A DNA stretch of 32,798 nucleotides, taken from NCBI GenBank assembly GCA_029226935.1, contig JAQXYZ010000063.1, positions 1-32,798 of the forward strand, in the 5' to 3' direction. The notes beneath the pieces are model-generated. The model saw only the letters and a list, made by a program, of their open reading frames with translations, had not been told where the DNA came from and did no database searches. Both the position numbers and the translations under genes were made by a program. The DNA comes from Bacillota bacterium (GTDB taxonomy: Bacteria > Bacillota > Clostridia > Lachnospirales > Lachnospiraceae). This document shows positions 32,085-32,798 of the stretch, piece by piece (positions within the stretch are counted from its first letter, which is position 1; the number at the start of each line of letters is the position of its first letter).

Positions 32085-32474
32085 ATGTATTACGTTTCAC
32101 TGATAATAATTGCAATTATTTTTATATGGAGAATTGTGACCGGGTTTCGCAGAGGCATTGTGCAGGAGATTATTTCGCTGATTGCCATGACGGTTGCAGG
32201 TTTCTGTGCGATGCTGATCTTAAAAGTGGTGGGAAGCTATCTGAATCGGGAAATAGGTGAAATGATTCAGATGATTGCAATTTTGCTGGTGGTCTGTATC
32301 GTATATCGCTTGGTACATACTTTGTTTACCTCTTTGAAATTGATTTCTAAACTTCCCATTATCCGATGGCTGGATAAGCTTTTAGGGGCTGCGATTGGGT
32401 GCGCGGAGGCAGCGCTGATTATTGGATTTTTAATTCATGTTCTAAAAAACTGGGGGTTGTCTGTTTTGGCATGA
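32085..32474 (+). CDS. CvpA family membrane protein
   Basis: 129 residues with about four membrane helices. The beginning, YYVSLIIIAIIFIWRIVTGFRRGIVQEIISLIAMTVAGF, has the CvpA hallmark of helix, then GFRRG-x2-QE. It is shorter than most CvpA proteins (160-200 residues) and ends soon after the fourth helix. In E. coli CvpA is needed for colicin V production and purine-linked phenotypes; in Firmicutes the role is unclear. Coupled by 13 bases to the DUF5711-like gene. No clear terminator follows. Confidence 0.85.
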   Translation: MYYVSLIIIAIIFIWRIVTGFRRGIVQEIISLIAMTVAGFCAMLILKVVGSYLNREIGEMIQMIAILLVVCIVYRLVHTLFTSLKLISKLPIIRWLDKLLGAAIGCAEAALIIGFLIHVLKNWGLSVLA

Positions 32475-32558
32475 CAGCCTCCTGTTTACATATTATCCCT
32501 AAAAAATATAAGATTTAGTTCTGCGAATGAGATAACTATAGAAATTTTCATAAAGTAG

Positions 32559-32588
32559 TTGACAAAAGGAAAGAAATAATGTTATATT
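32559..32588 (+). promoter_or_regulatory. Upstream promoter P1 of the unseen downstream operon
   Basis: TTGACA (32559-32564), 18-base spacer, TATATT (32583-32588). Strong consensus, about 85 bases after the CvpA-like gene. Confidence 0.7.
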
Positions 32589-32666
32589 GAAAATCCACCG
32601 CTATAGTGAAAGCGTGTGATAAATTCTTATTTAAAAATATTTATTTAAGAAATTTGAAAAAAGTGC

Positions 32667-32695
32667 TTGACGAAGACACAGACCCATGGTATTAT
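32667..32695 (+). promoter_or_regulatory. Downstream promoter P2 of the unseen downstream operon
   Basis: TTGACG (32667-32672), 17-base spacer, TATTAT (32690-32695). Two tandem strong promoters about 107 bases apart, a layout typical of rRNA operons. Confidence 0.75.
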
Positions 32696-32701
32696 ATCAG
32701 A

Positions 32702-32798
32702 GTTGCGTCTGAACAAGACAAAGCAGAGAACCTTGACAAATAAACAGCAATGCAACCCTGAAAATTCTAATGAGTAAGGTCCGAGAGGACGAGGCTCT
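32702..32798 (+). other. Untranslated leader, possibly of an rRNA operon
   Basis: After P2 there is no open frame. The leader contains GAGAACCTTGACAAATAAACAGC (split pattern at about 32727-32749), similar to the spacer-type sequences found before and within clostridial rRNA operons, and a small hairpin GGTCC-GAGA-GGAC at about 32778-32790. The rRNA link is from memory of such leaders; the 16S gene itself is not in the window. Confidence 0.4.

Noticed and set aside
1-32798. CRISPR array, complete insertion sequence or prophage
   Set aside because: No regularly spaced repeats, no transposase with terminal repeats other than the solitary Rpn gene, and no phage structural genes were seen.

Overview
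The window looks like a chromosomal segment of a low-GC Gram-positive Clostridia, most probably a Lachnospiraceae gut anaerobe. The reasons are AGGAGG-type ribosome sites, TTGACA/TATAAT promoters, a T-box in front of metG, a large Firmicutes-type SRP RNA, an anaerobic NrdG-like radical SAM activase, and several families common in that group (Rpn nuclease with a Gly/Lys tail, DUF5058, DUF5711, a free-standing MsmK/UgpC ATPase). The family names come from reading the translations; no database search was run.

Layout. 0.1-5.4 kb is accessory-looking. It holds an Rpn-type nuclease, a minus-strand pair (HTH regulator and membrane-anchored isochorismatase-like hydrolase) with an operator-rich promoter, a FIST sensor gene that has lost its 5' part, and a cytoplasmic hybrid histidine kinase. 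5.5-9.3 kb holds a methionine T-box, metG, an alpha/beta hydrolase and a small exported protein. 9.3-14.4 kb holds a D-lactate-dehydrogenase-like gene and a four-gene operon (GNAT, tandem HD/HD-GYP protein, DUF624 membrane protein, membrane GGDEF cyclase) that looks like a cyclic-di-GMP module. 14.6-17.8 kb holds an MsmK-like sugar ABC ATPase, a CdaR-type regulator and an unrecognised protein.

17.85-20.9 kb holds the SRP RNA on the minus strand with its own consensus promoter, a radical SAM activase, tadA and a convergent MATE exporter. 21.0-23.9 kb holds an operon of two membrane proteins, which share sequence motifs, and a membrane-anchored M20 peptidase. Next comes tRNA-Ser(CGA) on the minus strand, sharing a terminator with that operon. 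24.2-26.2 kb is a small AT-rich accessory block: a RelB/RelE-type toxin-antitoxin pair with its operator in the promoter spacer, a 2-hydroxyacid dehydrogenase, and a possible gene remnant. 26.3-30.1 kb is core: phosphofructokinase, dnaX, ebfC/ybaB and recR. The end holds three envelope-type genes (unrecognised, DUF5711-like, CvpA-like) and then tandem strong promoters with a leader that may belong to an rRNA operon just outside the window.

No CRISPR array, complete insertion sequence or prophage was seen. The points most worth a second look are the paired membrane proteins beside the M20 peptidase, the complementary residue losses in the tandem HD protein, the interrupted FIST gene, the split tadA / SRP RNA / dnaX-ebfC-recR neighbourhood, and the mixed active-site signature of the phosphofructokinase.
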